NCBI RefSeq assembly: GCF_001644035.1
Contig: NZ_LUUG01000082.1
Coordinates: 124,001 to 188,000, forward strand
Length of the DNA: 64,000 nucleotides
Source: Methylomonas methanica
Lineage (GTDB): Bacteria > Pseudomonadota > Gammaproteobacteria > Methylococcales > Methylomonadaceae
Direction: 5' to 3'
Shown here: piece by piece, positions 10,201-18,604 of the stretch
Numbering within the stretch: the first letter of the stretch is position 1
How the letters are laid out: each line of letters opens with the position of its first letter
Notes under the pieces: model-generated
Seen by the model: only the letters and a program-made list of their open reading frames with translations
What the model was told of the DNA's origin: nothing
Databases searched by the model: none
Translations under genes and position numbers: made by a program

Positions 10201-10342
10201 TCTTGACCTGCGTCGGTGACACCTCCGGAAATGCGTCGATAGGAATATGTTTAACCGCATAATAGCCGCCGCCCATAAGCAGCAGCACACCCAGTAAAAT
10301 CAACAGCCGTTGGGTCAACGCAAAGCGAATTAACCCGGCCAT
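7280..10342 (-). CDS. heavy-metal efflux RND transporter, CzcA/CusA family
   Basis: A 1020-residue inner-membrane proton/metal antiporter. It has the first membrane helix LLILLGVLLLMGGGYYAV, the large periplasmic loops, the TM4 motif GMLVDGAVVVVENV and the HME-type FMPTMDEGD segment. The DG-containing TM4 motif differs from the copper/silver CusA form as I recall it and fits divalent-cation or uncharacterised HME pumps better; the metal is not certain. The ATG shares one base with the adaptor stop (TAATG). It is the pump of a tripartite system with the two upstream genes. Confidence 0.9.
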   Translation of the reverse strand: MAGLIRFALTQRLLILLGVLLLMGGGYYAVKHIPIDAFPEVSPTQVKIIVKANGMTPEEVEARITAPIEVELLGIPHQTMLRSLAKYAITDITLDFEEGTDIYWARQQVAERLNALWGNLPEGVQGGIAPMTTPLGEMFMFAIEGGDLTLMQRRELLDWTIRPALRTVSGVADVNALGGLVRSFEVVPDNIRMASRNIDTQQLKAALQNNNRNDGAGRLTEGEEALIVRAEGRIKNEQDVKAIVVAQHEGLPTRVEDIAEVKIGALTRYGAVSKDGNGEAVTAVVLSLRGANARKTIEQLESKLAELQPSLPEGVHINVFYNRGVLVGKAVNTVSKALLEAIVLVVVLLILFLGDLRAALTVALALPLAALVTFILMHAFGMSANLMSLGGLAIAIGMLVDGAVVVVENVITQLADHQKAERLPRLHLIYRATREVAVPVTSGILIIIIVFLPLLTLQGLEGKLFGPVAMTIVFALSGSLILSLTVIPVLASLLLKQVSHEEPWLPRKLLQWYQPVLAWCLANSKKVFIGAGAMLVASVLVFTQIGSTFMPTMDEGDIIVQLEKLPSITLLDSVALDGRVQKNILEHIPEVQTVVSRVGTDELGLDPMSLNDTDTFLILKPKAEWRMETKEELIEQIRKIMDHTPGIAFGFTQPIEMRVSEMLTGTRGDVAIKLFGADLDTLNHKAEQIETVLKTIPGASDVFTRKNEGMQFLQLSIDREAAGRFGLDSNSIEDMLRAQIEGVQLGIVQEGNKRTPLLLRGDSNTANFDNLQISLPNGDHVPITAVAKIQAVEGVVSIDREKGQRFVVIRSNVEGRDLVGFVEEARKAVAERVKLPSGFHVEFGGQFENQQRASARLSLVIPLSLGLIFLLLFSTFGSVRQAVLVLSNIPLAMIGGVFALWLSGEYLSVPASVGFIALLGIAVLNGVVMVSYFNQLCATGMELSRVVIIGSGRRLRPVLMTASIAAFGLIPLLFASGPGSEIQRPLAIVVTGGLLSSTLLTLILLPILYQLFGRHPEHCK

Positions 10343-11433
10343 TATTTGCCGCCTCCCAGACCTAACCAATTGGCTTTCAAGGCCACCGCGCCTTTTGTGG
10401 CAATTTGCTCGCTGCCGGACAACGGCCCGCTGATCAGGGAATTGGCATCCTGCTTACCGGTAACCGTCACTTCGGCCACTGCAAAACCGTCTTGATTACG
10501 CACGAACACATAGGCGTGACCTTCGTTTTGCGCAATTGCTGTATTGGGCACGATAAATCCGGTTTGTACGCTGTTTTGCATGATCTGCACATTGACGTTT
10601 TGTCCCACGCGCAAACCCTCGGCTGCACCATCGATTACCGCTCTAGCCAACACCGTTTGATTGTCGCTATTGACGCTTTGACCCAACAAGCTAATTTTGG
10701 CCGTGATCTCGCTGCCTTCCAGACGCACCGAATCGCCGAGCCGAATACCGCTCAAGCGCTCTTGTGGAATATTGATTTCCAGCCACAGCTCGGACAAATC
10801 GGCAATCCGATACAGCGGCGCCTGTATATCCAGGCGCGCGCCTAGACTGGTCAGACGCTCCAGCACCACACCGTCGATGGGCGCGCGGATACACAAACGA
10901 TTGTCCAGCTTATGATTTTGCCCCAAGCTTTTAATCTCGGCGGCCGACATTCCTGCCAACGCCAGCAGTTGCCTGGCTTCGTCAGCCTTGGCCGATTTGC
11001 TGCTGTGCAGCATTTGCGTTTCCTGCCAGCGCCGTTCGGCAATTACGCCTTCTTGTAATAATTTTTGATCGCGGCTGCGTTCCTGGCCTGATAAATTCAG
11101 TTCGCTAGCGGCGGTTAAAAATGCTTGTTGTAATCCAACAAGTTCCGGGCTGTTCAACTGCGCCAACAGTTGGCCCTTGTGTACCCTGTCGCCAATATTG
11201 ACCGGCAATTGGGTGACCAATCCGGGCTGACTGCTGCTGACCAATACCTCCCGATCCGCAGGCACCACCACTTTACCGGGTGCGTAAAACAACGGAATTT
11301 GTCGACTGGCAGTTAGCTGCGCAACTTTTATATCTAAGTTGTCGATTTGCTGCTGGGTAATCTTAATCTGGGAATCTTGAGCAAACGCGCTTAACGCCTG
11401 CGCCAATAACAAGCCGAAGATTAGCCTCCTCAT
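10342..11433 (-). CDS. RND efflux periplasmic adaptor (membrane fusion protein)
   Basis: A 363-residue exported adaptor with an N-terminal signal peptide (LIFGLLLAQALSAFAQD), a lipoyl/barrel-sandwich part (GDRVHKGQLLAQLNSPEL, then APIDGVVLERLTSLGARLD), an alpha hairpin between the halves and a beta-barrel domain (ELWLEINIPQERL). It joins the inner-membrane pump to the outer-membrane channel. It overlaps the channel gene by ATGA and the pump gene by TAATG, so all three are translationally coupled. CusB/CzcB class; metal unknown. Confidence 0.88.
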   Translation of the reverse strand: MRRLIFGLLLAQALSAFAQDSQIKITQQQIDNLDIKVAQLTASRQIPLFYAPGKVVVPADREVLVSSSQPGLVTQLPVNIGDRVHKGQLLAQLNSPELVGLQQAFLTAASELNLSGQERSRDQKLLQEGVIAERRWQETQMLHSSKSAKADEARQLLALAGMSAAEIKSLGQNHKLDNRLCIRAPIDGVVLERLTSLGARLDIQAPLYRIADLSELWLEINIPQERLSGIRLGDSVRLEGSEITAKISLLGQSVNSDNQTVLARAVIDGAAEGLRVGQNVNVQIMQNSVQTGFIVPNTAIAQNEGHAYVFVRNQDGFAVAEVTVTGKQDANSLISGPLSGSEQIATKGAVALKANWLGLGGGK

Positions 11434-12740
11434 GGTTGCACGCCTACCGCTTGATTGTAGAACGCGATATTGCGCTGCAATTTAACCTCTTGCAGTTTGG
11501 CGTTGCGTATCGCTTCCAGGCTGCGGGCCTGGATTTTCAATAAGTCCAATAAATTGATTTCGCCCGCCGAAAAGCTGATTTCAGTCATTTTCAGATGGGT
11601 TTCGGCGATTTGTTTCAGTTCGTTGGCGATCACCAGCTCCGCCCGCGTCACTTCCAGCGAGTGCTCGGCTTCGTGCAGATTTTTCTCCAATTGCCGGTAA
11701 AGATGCTCGCGTTGAGCCTTAGCATTGTTCAGTTCCAGATTCACCTTCGCGATTTCCGGCGCGTTATAGGCCTCGCCGCCGAATAGCATCACCACGCCGA
11801 CGCCGACACTCTCGATGTCTTGCCCGCTGCGGCCATCCCGCTGGCTTTTCGCGCCTACACTGAGCTTCGGTTGATTGATCGGATCGGTGGTTTTGGTCCA
11901 TTCGATTTCCGCTTGTTTGCGGTCGATGATGGCATTTATAGCTTCCAGCATCGGATGATGACCGTTCACTTCGGCAATATCGCTTTGTTTTTCCTGATAA
12001 TTACCAGGCACCCGCGATAAAGTAGTCAAGCTGGCATAAGCTTTACGGCTATGCATTACCTCCGCCTCGGCTTGGGTTACCAGTGCGCGATTTTGTAGAT
12101 ATTCACCCTTGGCCAGCAACAAATCCGCGCGCGGCAAATCGCCCAGTTCGACCCGGCGCTCGACTTTTTTCATCAATTGCTCGGCAATCGACAAGGCATT
12201 TTGCGCCTGTTGCAAACCGATGTTGGCGATTTCCATATTCCATAAAGCGTCCCTGATCAAGCGTGTGACTTCCAACTTAACCGCTGCCGATTGCTTTTGC
12301 GCGGAAACGTCAGCCCGTTCCGCAACGGCCCGACCGGCATCGCGCTGTCCCCATTTCCAGGTAGTGATTTCGACTTGAGCGGATGCCTCGCGCGAACCCA
12401 GGTCGTCGGCAATTCTGTCATCCATGTAATTCAAGCCAACAGCCGTGGAGCCAGCCACCCAAGCATCGCTGCGTTCGGCCAAGGCGTTGGCTTCCTGGAC
12501 CAAGGCTTCGCCAACTAAGCGATCCGGGTATTTTTCCAAGGTTATTTCTATTAATTGCGACAAGCTCAGCGAATGATCGGTCTCTATCGGATCCATATGC
12601 TCGACGATCAAATTTTCCGAAAACTTTTCGCCGTGGGTCGCCGCTAAGCTCTCTCCGACAGCGTTTATTTCGGCAAGGCAAGGCGCCGTAACCAGCAGTA
12701 AAACAGGTAAACCGCGTTTTAAGTAACGGTATCCATTCAT
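11430..12740 (-). CDS. TolC-family outer-membrane channel of the metal efflux system
   Basis: A 436-residue outer-membrane factor with a signal peptide (GLPVLLLVTAPCLAE) and the duplicated coiled-coil organisation of TolC proteins: LSLSQLIEITLEKYPD at the start of the first repeat and long heptad-rich helices in both halves. The start is placed at MNGYRYLKRG because GGAG precedes this ATG at normal spacing; the longer frame lacks a site. First of the three coupled tripartite genes. Confidence 0.86.
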   Translation of the reverse strand: MNGYRYLKRGLPVLLLVTAPCLAEINAVGESLAATHGEKFSENLIVEHMDPIETDHSLSLSQLIEITLEKYPDRLVGEALVQEANALAERSDAWVAGSTAVGLNYMDDRIADDLGSREASAQVEITTWKWGQRDAGRAVAERADVSAQKQSAAVKLEVTRLIRDALWNMEIANIGLQQAQNALSIAEQLMKKVERRVELGDLPRADLLLAKGEYLQNRALVTQAEAEVMHSRKAYASLTTLSRVPGNYQEKQSDIAEVNGHHPMLEAINAIIDRKQAEIEWTKTTDPINQPKLSVGAKSQRDGRSGQDIESVGVGVVMLFGGEAYNAPEIAKVNLELNNAKAQREHLYRQLEKNLHEAEHSLEVTRAELVIANELKQIAETHLKMTEISFSAGEINLLDLLKIQARSLEAIRNAKLQEVKLQRNIAFYNQAVGVQP

Positions 12741-12869
12741 GGAGCACTCCAAAGCAATAATTGAATAAGGCTGTGCAGCCAAAGGCCTGAGGGGCTTTAG
12801 CTAAAATTGTGGGACTAGGGGGCTGCTACGTATTAACTAAGCCCGCTGCGACAGCGGAGCCTACCCCTT

Positions 12870-13265
12870 TCAGAGCGGCGGCGCGCGGGATGGATTGTGA
12901 CTGAGTAAGGGGTCGGGCGCGAACAGCGGAATATGCGGAGAAAAATTAACGGTATCGATTTGGCGCATAATTGCCAAATCGGGAACTAAGCTAACCATCA
13001 GATAGAAAACCGGCGTCAACCTGTCCAGCCATTGCTGCTGTTTGATAGCGGCGCCTAGATTGACAATACTATTTTGAATTTGCAGATCGTGATCGACAGC
13101 CATAAATGCGGGGTCGTCATCATGATCGATATGCAGCGCCTCGAATTCGTGCAAATGCAGACCTCCCTGCATGGCATCTCTACCCACGTGGGCATGCACC
13201 AAGGGTGCCGCCACTTGCAAAAGCAGCAAAAACATAACTAGAAATTGACGCAAATATGCAACCAT
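12870..13265 (-). CDS. small exported His-rich protein ahead of the RND operon
   Basis: A 131-residue protein that I do not recognise. It has a clear signal peptide (FLVMFLLLLQVAAPLVHA) followed by a segment rich in His and Asp: HAHVGRDAMQGGLHLHEFEA and LHIDHDDDPAFMAVDHD. Such a composition suits divalent-metal binding in the periplasm. A possible second hydrophobic stretch (FYLMVSLVPDLAIM) lies near residue 90. It is transcribed toward the efflux genes with a 129-base gap, so it probably belongs to the same metal-response unit. Function is inference only. Confidence 0.6.
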   Translation of the reverse strand: MVAYLRQFLVMFLLLLQVAAPLVHAHVGRDAMQGGLHLHEFEALHIDHDDDPAFMAVDHDLQIQNSIVNLGAAIKQQQWLDRLTPVFYLMVSLVPDLAIMRQIDTVNFSPHIPLFAPDPLLSHNPSRAPPL

Positions 13266-13407
13266 TTATGTTTTCAGAATGTCTGTGAGGTGTCGTTAAT
13301 CAGTAAACGGCGGTTGTATAGGGCAATGCGAAAGGCTATTCTACTTGAATTACACGATTTTACCCCGATTATCGGCATACATTTATTCACTTTAGGCAAA
13401 CATTCCT

Positions 13408-14379
13408 ATGAACAGAAAGATCGGTACCTTGGCAACATTATTCATTGCGCTGGCCTTACTGCTAGGCAGTGTCCAGGAAGCTCAGGCGAAACGCATGGGC
13501 GGCGGTAAGTCTTTCGGTAGCAAGCCGAGCTATAGCACGCCTTTTCAACGCTCCACCTCGCCCGGCGGAGCCAGCAGCCAGCCGACTCGTTCGGCTAGCC
13601 AGCAACAAGCCGCCGCACAAAATCAAACAGCCAGACAAAACTGGGCTGGTCGCGGTGGACTGATGGGCATGCTGGGTGGCTTGGCGTTGGGCGGTCTATT
13701 GGGCTCCTTGTTCTTCGGCGGCGCATTCGAAAACATCAATCTGATGGACATGCTGCTATTTGCCGGCGTCGCCTATCTGCTGTATCGCTTGTTTGCGGCC
13801 AGATCACGTCAGCAACCCGCCGCGCCGACCGGTTACGGACCAACTCACTCACAACCAGCGGAATCGCAAACTTATTATCGCGAGAACCAGCAGCCGGCAG
13901 GCGGCGGCTCCGGTTTCGATACCGACGTGCTGTTCAAAAAAGGCAGAACGGCAGGATCAAATAGCAGCGACTATCAACAGCCCGCTGGCTTCGACGCGAA
14001 CAACCTACCGGCTGGATTCGATCAGCGCGCCTTTTTAAGCGGTGCCGAAAGCGCGTACCGTCACTTGCAAGCAGCTTGGGATAGTCGCGACTTGGCGGAA
14101 ATCCGCGGCCTGACGACAGACAAGGTATTTGTGGAAATTCAAGAACAATTGCAAGCATCCAGTGCCAGCAACAAAACCGACGTGCTGAAACTCAACGCCG
14201 AATTAATTGACGTACGCGAAGCCGGCACAGAACTGGAAGCGGTGGTCATGTTCGACGCGCTGATCTGCGAAGACGGCGGTAAGGCCGAACCCATCAAGGA
14301 AGTATGGCATTTCGTCAAACCCATAAACAGCAAACAAACCCGGTGGTTCCTGGACGGCATTCAGCAATTAGGGGAATAA
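13408..14379 (+). CDS. Tim44-like domain protein
   Basis: A 323-residue protein: signal peptide or membrane anchor (LATLFIALALLLGSVQEAQA), a low-complexity Ser/Gln/Pro/Gly linker with the MGGGKSFGSKPSYSTPFQR motif, a Gly-rich hydrophobic pair of segments (LMGMLGGLALGGLLGSLFFGG, then LLFAGVAYLLYRLFAA) and a C-terminal Tim44-like domain (residues about 200-323, ending VWHFVKPINSKQTRWFLDGIQQL). This layout is common in proteobacteria; the role is unknown, perhaps membrane transport-related. It is followed six bases later by a methyltransferase gene. Confidence 0.8.
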   Translation: MNRKIGTLATLFIALALLLGSVQEAQAKRMGGGKSFGSKPSYSTPFQRSTSPGGASSQPTRSASQQQAAAQNQTARQNWAGRGGLMGMLGGLALGGLLGSLFFGGAFENINLMDMLLFAGVAYLLYRLFAARSRQQPAAPTGYGPTHSQPAESQTYYRENQQPAGGGSGFDTDVLFKKGRTAGSNSSDYQQPAGFDANNLPAGFDQRAFLSGAESAYRHLQAAWDSRDLAEIRGLTTDKVFVEIQEQLQASSASNKTDVLKLNAELIDVREAGTELEAVVMFDALICEDGGKAEPIKEVWHFVKPINSKQTRWFLDGIQQLGE

Positions 14380-14385
14380 GCCGGC

Positions 14386-15003
14386 ATGGCGGTGGACAGC
14401 AGTAAAGTAAGACAACGCTACGATAGGCTGGCGCCTTATTTCGATGGCTTGGAAGGCTTTCTGGAAGGTTTGCTGTTTCGCCGTTTACGTAAAAAGCTCT
14501 GGTCGCAGGTTAGCGGCGCCCACGTTTTGGAAGTAGGGGTGGGAACGGGGAAAAATTTCCCGTTCTACCCTGATGACGCCCGGATCACCGGTGTCGACTT
14601 CAGCCCGAAAATGCTGGAAATGGCCCGCCGTAAACAACAACGCAAACAGATTGCTGTCGATCTGGCTTTGATGGATGTGCAGGCTCTGGATTATGCCGAT
14701 AACAGTTTCGATACGGTCATAGCCAGTTTTGTGTTCTGTTCGGTACCGAAACCCAGAAAAGGCCTGAAGGAGCTCTATCGCGTTTGCAAACCCGGTGGTC
14801 AAGTGCTGTTGTTGGAACACGTATTAAGCTCAAACAAAGTGGTGGCTATGCTGATGAATTTGTTCAATCCGCTGGTTGTGAACATCTTGGGCGCCAATAT
14901 CAATCGACAAACTCTAAAAAGCGTGCAGGCCTGCCCGTTCCAAAAAATATTTGTCGACCCCGCCAGTAGCGACATGATCAAGCTGATTCGCGCCATCAAG
15001 TAA
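14386..15003 (+). CDS. class I SAM-dependent methyltransferase (UbiE/PmtA-like)
   Basis: A 205-residue soluble methyltransferase. The SAM site is VLEVGVGTGKNFPFYP (motif I, about residue 45), ITGVDFSPKMLEMAR (motif II), and DNSFDTVIASFVFCSVPKP (motif IV), with KELYRVCKPGGQVLLLEH after it. The resemblance to phospholipid N-methyltransferase and UbiE-type enzymes is real but does not fix the substrate. It follows the Tim44-like gene closely and may be co-transcribed with it. Confidence 0.8.
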   Translation: MAVDSSKVRQRYDRLAPYFDGLEGFLEGLLFRRLRKKLWSQVSGAHVLEVGVGTGKNFPFYPDDARITGVDFSPKMLEMARRKQQRKQIAVDLALMDVQALDYADNSFDTVIASFVFCSVPKPRKGLKELYRVCKPGGQVLLLEHVLSSNKVVAMLMNLFNPLVVNILGANINRQTLKSVQACPFQKIFVDPASSDMIKLIRAIK

Positions 15004-15089
15004 ATCTCCGTCACAAACCCACTAAATAGGGCGGTTTTTACTATTTTATCGCCGCCGTCTACAATGAACGCGTGCTTAATCGGGCGTAA

Positions 15090-17090
15090 ATGACGGTAAC
15101 TATGGCAAATAAGTTAAAATTGACGAGCAAAATTCAGCGCTTAGCGCTTTTCTGTATTGCCCTGCGGACCGCCGCCCCAGTCGGGGCGGACGATAACCTA
15201 TCCCATCTAAAAGCCTTATCTCTGCAGGAGTTGAGTGCGACGACCGTTTCCATCGCCGCGAAAAACCAACAACCTATCAGCGAAACCCCATCGGCAGTAT
15301 TTGTTATCAGTCATGAAGAAATCAGACGTTCCGGGATGCAGTCGATTCCGGAACTGCTGCGCAAAGTGCCTGGCCTGGAAGTCGCTCGGGTGGATGCCAA
15401 TCAATGGGCGGTTAGTAGTCGCGGCTTTAACGGTATCAATGCCAACAAGCTGTTGGTGATGATGGATGGACGTACCGTTTACGATCCGCTGAACTCCGGC
15501 GTTTACTGGAACGAGCAGGACTACCCGCTGGAAGACATAGACCGTATCGAGGTGATTCGCGGCCCTGGCGCCACGCTGTGGGGCTCCAACGCCGTCAACG
15601 GTGTCATCAATATCGTCACTCGTTCCGCTCAGGAATCGCAAGGCGTATTGCTGTCAGGCGGCACCAGCAGGGAAGAACCCGGATTCGGCACCTTTCGTTA
15701 TGGCGGCCGGCTCAATCCGGATTTTAATTACCGAGTCTACGGTAAATACAATCATCGCGAGGATTTTCATTTCGGCAACGGCGAAAAAGCCAACGACAGC
15801 CTGGACATGGGCCGCGCCGGTTTTCGCAGCGACTGGACCCCGGACGCCCGCAAAAACCTGATCGTACAAGGCGACTATTTCAATGGCGACATGCAGCAAT
15901 CGCTAAATAGCCTCGACCCGGTATCGCCAATTAGTGCCGACAATACCAAAAAACATGGCGGTAACCTGCTGTTACGCTGGCAGCAAACCCTGGAAAACGA
16001 TAGCCGCTTACAAATCCGCAGTTATGTCGATCATGCCGTTCGCAACAATAGCCGATTGGACTATAGACGCAGCACCTTCGATCTGGATCTACAGCATGAT
16101 TTCAGTTGGCGAGCTCACAACGTCACTTGGGGCGCCGGTTATCGATTCAATAGCGATCAACTGTCACAAAAACAGGCCTTGCTGCGTTTCGACCCGTCCC
16201 AACGCGATGTACATTTGTTCAACGTCTTTGCCCAAGACGAATGGCGATTTCTTGCTGACGAACTGCGCTTGATATACGGCAGTAAAGTTGAACACAACGA
16301 TTTCACCGGTTTTGAAATCCAGCCTTCCGCCCGGTTATTGTGGCTGCCCAATCGGCAGCACAGCCTGTGGGGTGCAGTGTCTCGAGCGGTGAGGGTACCG
16401 GCACGGGTCGATCACGATGTGAATGTTTTGTTCAATGTAGGGCCCGGCACCACAGCCAACGTGATGGGAGACGATAATTTCGACTCGGAAAGCGCGATTA
16501 GTTACGAGCTGGGTTACCGATTTTTCCCCAGCGACGCGTTTAACCTGGATACCACGCTGTTTTATAGCGATTACGGCCGGCTCAGCACCACCGAACCGCA
16601 AACGCCGCTTGTAAACGGGGATAACATCACTATCCCGTTTCTGATCGCCAACAAGGCAAACGGTGAAGCCTATGGTTGGGAAACAGCACTGAATTGGCGG
16701 GTTTCTGAACGCTGGCGATTACAAGGTAGTTACAGCCTGTTTGCGATTGCCTTGCACCAACGCGACGGCAGCCTGGATAGTGCCGCAACAGTCGCTGAAG
16801 GCAATAGCGCCCGCAACCGTTTCAATCTCAGCTCCTACTTCAATCTGCCGTATCAATTGGAATTCGATGCGCATTGGTATTACACCGACCACTTGATCAA
16901 TCAAGTACCGGCCTATCATCGTCTGGATTTGCGTTTGGGCTGGCAGCCGAATCTGCATTTCGAACTGGCTGTCGGTGCACAGAATTTGCTGGACAACCGA
17001 CACCTGGAGTTCAGCCCCTATATAGACAACGCCGTGATCAGTAGCGAATTCGAACGCAATTACTATCTTAAAGCCACGGTGCGCTACTAG
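15090..17090 (+). CDS. TonB-dependent outer-membrane receptor
   Basis: A 666-residue receptor. After the signal peptide (cleavage near APVGAD) it has the plug domain with SLQELSATTVSIAAKNQQPI as a TonB-box-like region, QSIPELLRKVPGLEVARVDA and GPGATLWGSNAVNGVINIVT, then a beta-barrel ending in the aromatic NYYLKATVRY. A second in-frame ATG four codons in (MANKLK) could be the true start; neither has a good ribosome site. The plug sequence is of the colicin I/vitamin B12 receptor type. The ligand is unknown. The next gene begins at the base after its stop, and encodes a YfiR protein. Confidence 0.86.
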   Translation: MTVTMANKLKLTSKIQRLALFCIALRTAAPVGADDNLSHLKALSLQELSATTVSIAAKNQQPISETPSAVFVISHEEIRRSGMQSIPELLRKVPGLEVARVDANQWAVSSRGFNGINANKLLVMMDGRTVYDPLNSGVYWNEQDYPLEDIDRIEVIRGPGATLWGSNAVNGVINIVTRSAQESQGVLLSGGTSREEPGFGTFRYGGRLNPDFNYRVYGKYNHREDFHFGNGEKANDSLDMGRAGFRSDWTPDARKNLIVQGDYFNGDMQQSLNSLDPVSPISADNTKKHGGNLLLRWQQTLENDSRLQIRSYVDHAVRNNSRLDYRRSTFDLDLQHDFSWRAHNVTWGAGYRFNSDQLSQKQALLRFDPSQRDVHLFNVFAQDEWRFLADELRLIYGSKVEHNDFTGFEIQPSARLLWLPNRQHSLWGAVSRAVRVPARVDHDVNVLFNVGPGTTANVMGDDNFDSESAISYELGYRFFPSDAFNLDTTLFYSDYGRLSTTEPQTPLVNGDNITIPFLIANKANGEAYGWETALNWRVSERWRLQGSYSLFAIALHQRDGSLDSAATVAEGNSARNRFNLSSYFNLPYQLEFDAHWYYTDHLINQVPAYHRLDLRLGWQPNLHFELAVGAQNLLDNRHLEFSPYIDNAVISSEFERNYYLKATVRY

Positions 17091-17657
17091 ATGCGGTATC
17101 CGAGCCTGCACACGGTCTTGGCAAACACACGTGCAGTTGTGCGGCGGTGTCTATTGCTACTATTGTTGGGCTGTTTACCGCCGCTGCAATCGGGCAGAGC
17201 AGACGAGCCGCGCTTTAACGAGACGGAACTTAAAGCAGCCTACCTGTATAACTTTGCTTACTTCATTACCTGGCCGACGACCAATAAGGCGTTTCTGTTT
17301 TGCAGTTACGCCAATTCGCCGGTCACCGGCGTACTGGCAAAGCTGATCGAAGGTGAGCGGGTAAACGATTTACCGATTCGGCTGATTATCGACCCAATAC
17401 CCGATCAATTACACGAGTGCCAAGTGATTTATATCCCGGCGCAACAAGAAAGAATTCTCGCGGCGACCCTGGAATTTGTCAGACCTTTTCCGGTGTTGAC
17501 GGTCAGCGACATCGCCGATTTCGAGCATCGTGGCGGCATGATCCGCCTGGCTAACGACGGCCTTCGTGTTCAACCGGTTATACAACTAAAAAATGTGACG
17601 CGAACCGGGCTGGCGATTAGCTCCAAACTGTTGCGCAGTTCGCGGCTGATTGAATAG
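17091..17657 (+). CDS. YfiR family (DUF4154) periplasmic protein
   Basis: A 188-residue exported protein with a signal anchor (CLLLLLLGCLPPLQSG) and the YfiR/DUF4154 pattern: LKAAYLYNFAYFITWP near residue 44, CQVIYIPAQQERI in the middle and the conserved MIRLANDGLRVQPVIQLKN with ISSKLL at the end. In Pseudomonas YfiR is a periplasmic repressor of the diguanylate cyclase YfiN. Here no cyclase or kinase follows; the gene directly abuts a TonB receptor gene instead, so the partner is unclear. Confidence 0.82.
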   Translation: MRYPSLHTVLANTRAVVRRCLLLLLLGCLPPLQSGRADEPRFNETELKAAYLYNFAYFITWPTTNKAFLFCSYANSPVTGVLAKLIEGERVNDLPIRLIIDPIPDQLHECQVIYIPAQQERILAATLEFVRPFPVLTVSDIADFEHRGGMIRLANDGLRVQPVIQLKNVTRTGLAISSKLLRSSRLIE

Positions 17658-17874
17658 CTGCCGGTAAACGGCAATTCTCTGAACAATTATGGTCATCGCT
17701 CAACGTTTGACTGAATTTCGCCACCGTAAAAAGTGGCTTGTTGCCTGATTTATATCGATGCGGACGAATGCCGGCGCATGATTTTGGAACTGATGGGCGG
17801 CGCACCCAAGTGTCTAGCCAAGCAAATCAGGGTAGAGGATTGACCGTTACCCTGAATCAAGCTGGCACTATTAA
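17658..17874. other. convergent intergenic region between yfiR-like gene and phoU
   Basis: A 217-base gap between converging genes. A weak hairpin (TGCCG/CGGCA around GTAAA) sits right after the upstream stop. A short open frame ending at 17843 looks coding-like for about 35 codons but has only an internal ATG at 17778, so I do not call a gene. Confidence 0.4.
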
Positions 17875-18594
17875 CTAGCGAACCGAATTAACGGTACGTT
17901 CCAGTTCTTCCCGGCTGAGATGGCGCACATCCTTGCCTTTCACCATGTATATCACCTGCTCGCAGACATTGCAGGAGTGATCGCCAATCCGCTCCAGGGC
18001 GCGGGCAGCCCACAACATATCCAGGGCCCTGGTGATGTTACGCGGATTTTCCATCATTTGCGTGATCAACTGCCGGGTGATGCTGGTGTATTCCCGGTCT
18101 ACCTTGGCGTCCTGCTCGGTGATGGCAATTACTTCCTCGACATCGTTTCTGGCGTAGGCGTCCAAGGCGCCGTTCAGCATGTCCTTGACCAAGTTCAGCA
18201 GATGTTCGATTTCGTAATACTTGTCCTGATAATAATCGGCACCTTCCAGACGCATGGTCATTTTGGCGATACGCGCAGCTTCGTCGCCGATGCGTTCCAG
18301 GTCGGTGATGATTTTGATGGTGGCAATCAACATGCGTAAATCAAAAGCCGCCGGCTGGCGCTTGGCCATGATTTCGGTGCATTCGTGGTCGATGTCTTTT
18401 TCCATCTCGTTGACATATTGATCCTGCTGCACCACTTTCTCGGCATTTTCCATGTCGTTACCCATGAAAGCCTTGGTCGCCAGATCAACTTGCTGCTCCA
18501 CCAGACCGCCCATGGTCAGCACTTTGTTGCGAATGTCTTCCATCTCCTCGTTGAATTGACGGGAAATGTGCTGTTTAATTTTGCTGTTATCCAT
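17875..18594 (-). CDS. phoU: phosphate signalling protein PhoU
   Basis: A 239-residue all-helical protein made of two PhoU repeats, with the metal-binding type motifs ERIGDEAARIAK and ERIGDHSCNVCEQVIY at the equivalent place in each repeat. It links the Pst transporter to the PhoR-PhoB signalling system and dampens phosphate uptake. Last gene of the pst operon, ten bases after pstB. Confidence 0.93.
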   Translation of the reverse strand: MDNSKIKQHISRQFNEEMEDIRNKVLTMGGLVEQQVDLATKAFMGNDMENAEKVVQQDQYVNEMEKDIDHECTEIMAKRQPAAFDLRMLIATIKIITDLERIGDEAARIAKMTMRLEGADYYQDKYYEIEHLLNLVKDMLNGALDAYARNDVEEVIAITEQDAKVDREYTSITRQLITQMMENPRNITRALDMLWAARALERIGDHSCNVCEQVIYMVKGKDVRHLSREELERTVNSVR

Positions 18595-18604
18595 TGTCTA
18601 CCTC

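Noticed and set aside
17700-17843. Short plus-strand frame ending ...MILELMGGAPKCLAKQIRVED between yfiR-like gene and phoU.
   Set aside because: Coding-like but only 21 codons from its ATG and no ribosome site; not enough to call a gene.
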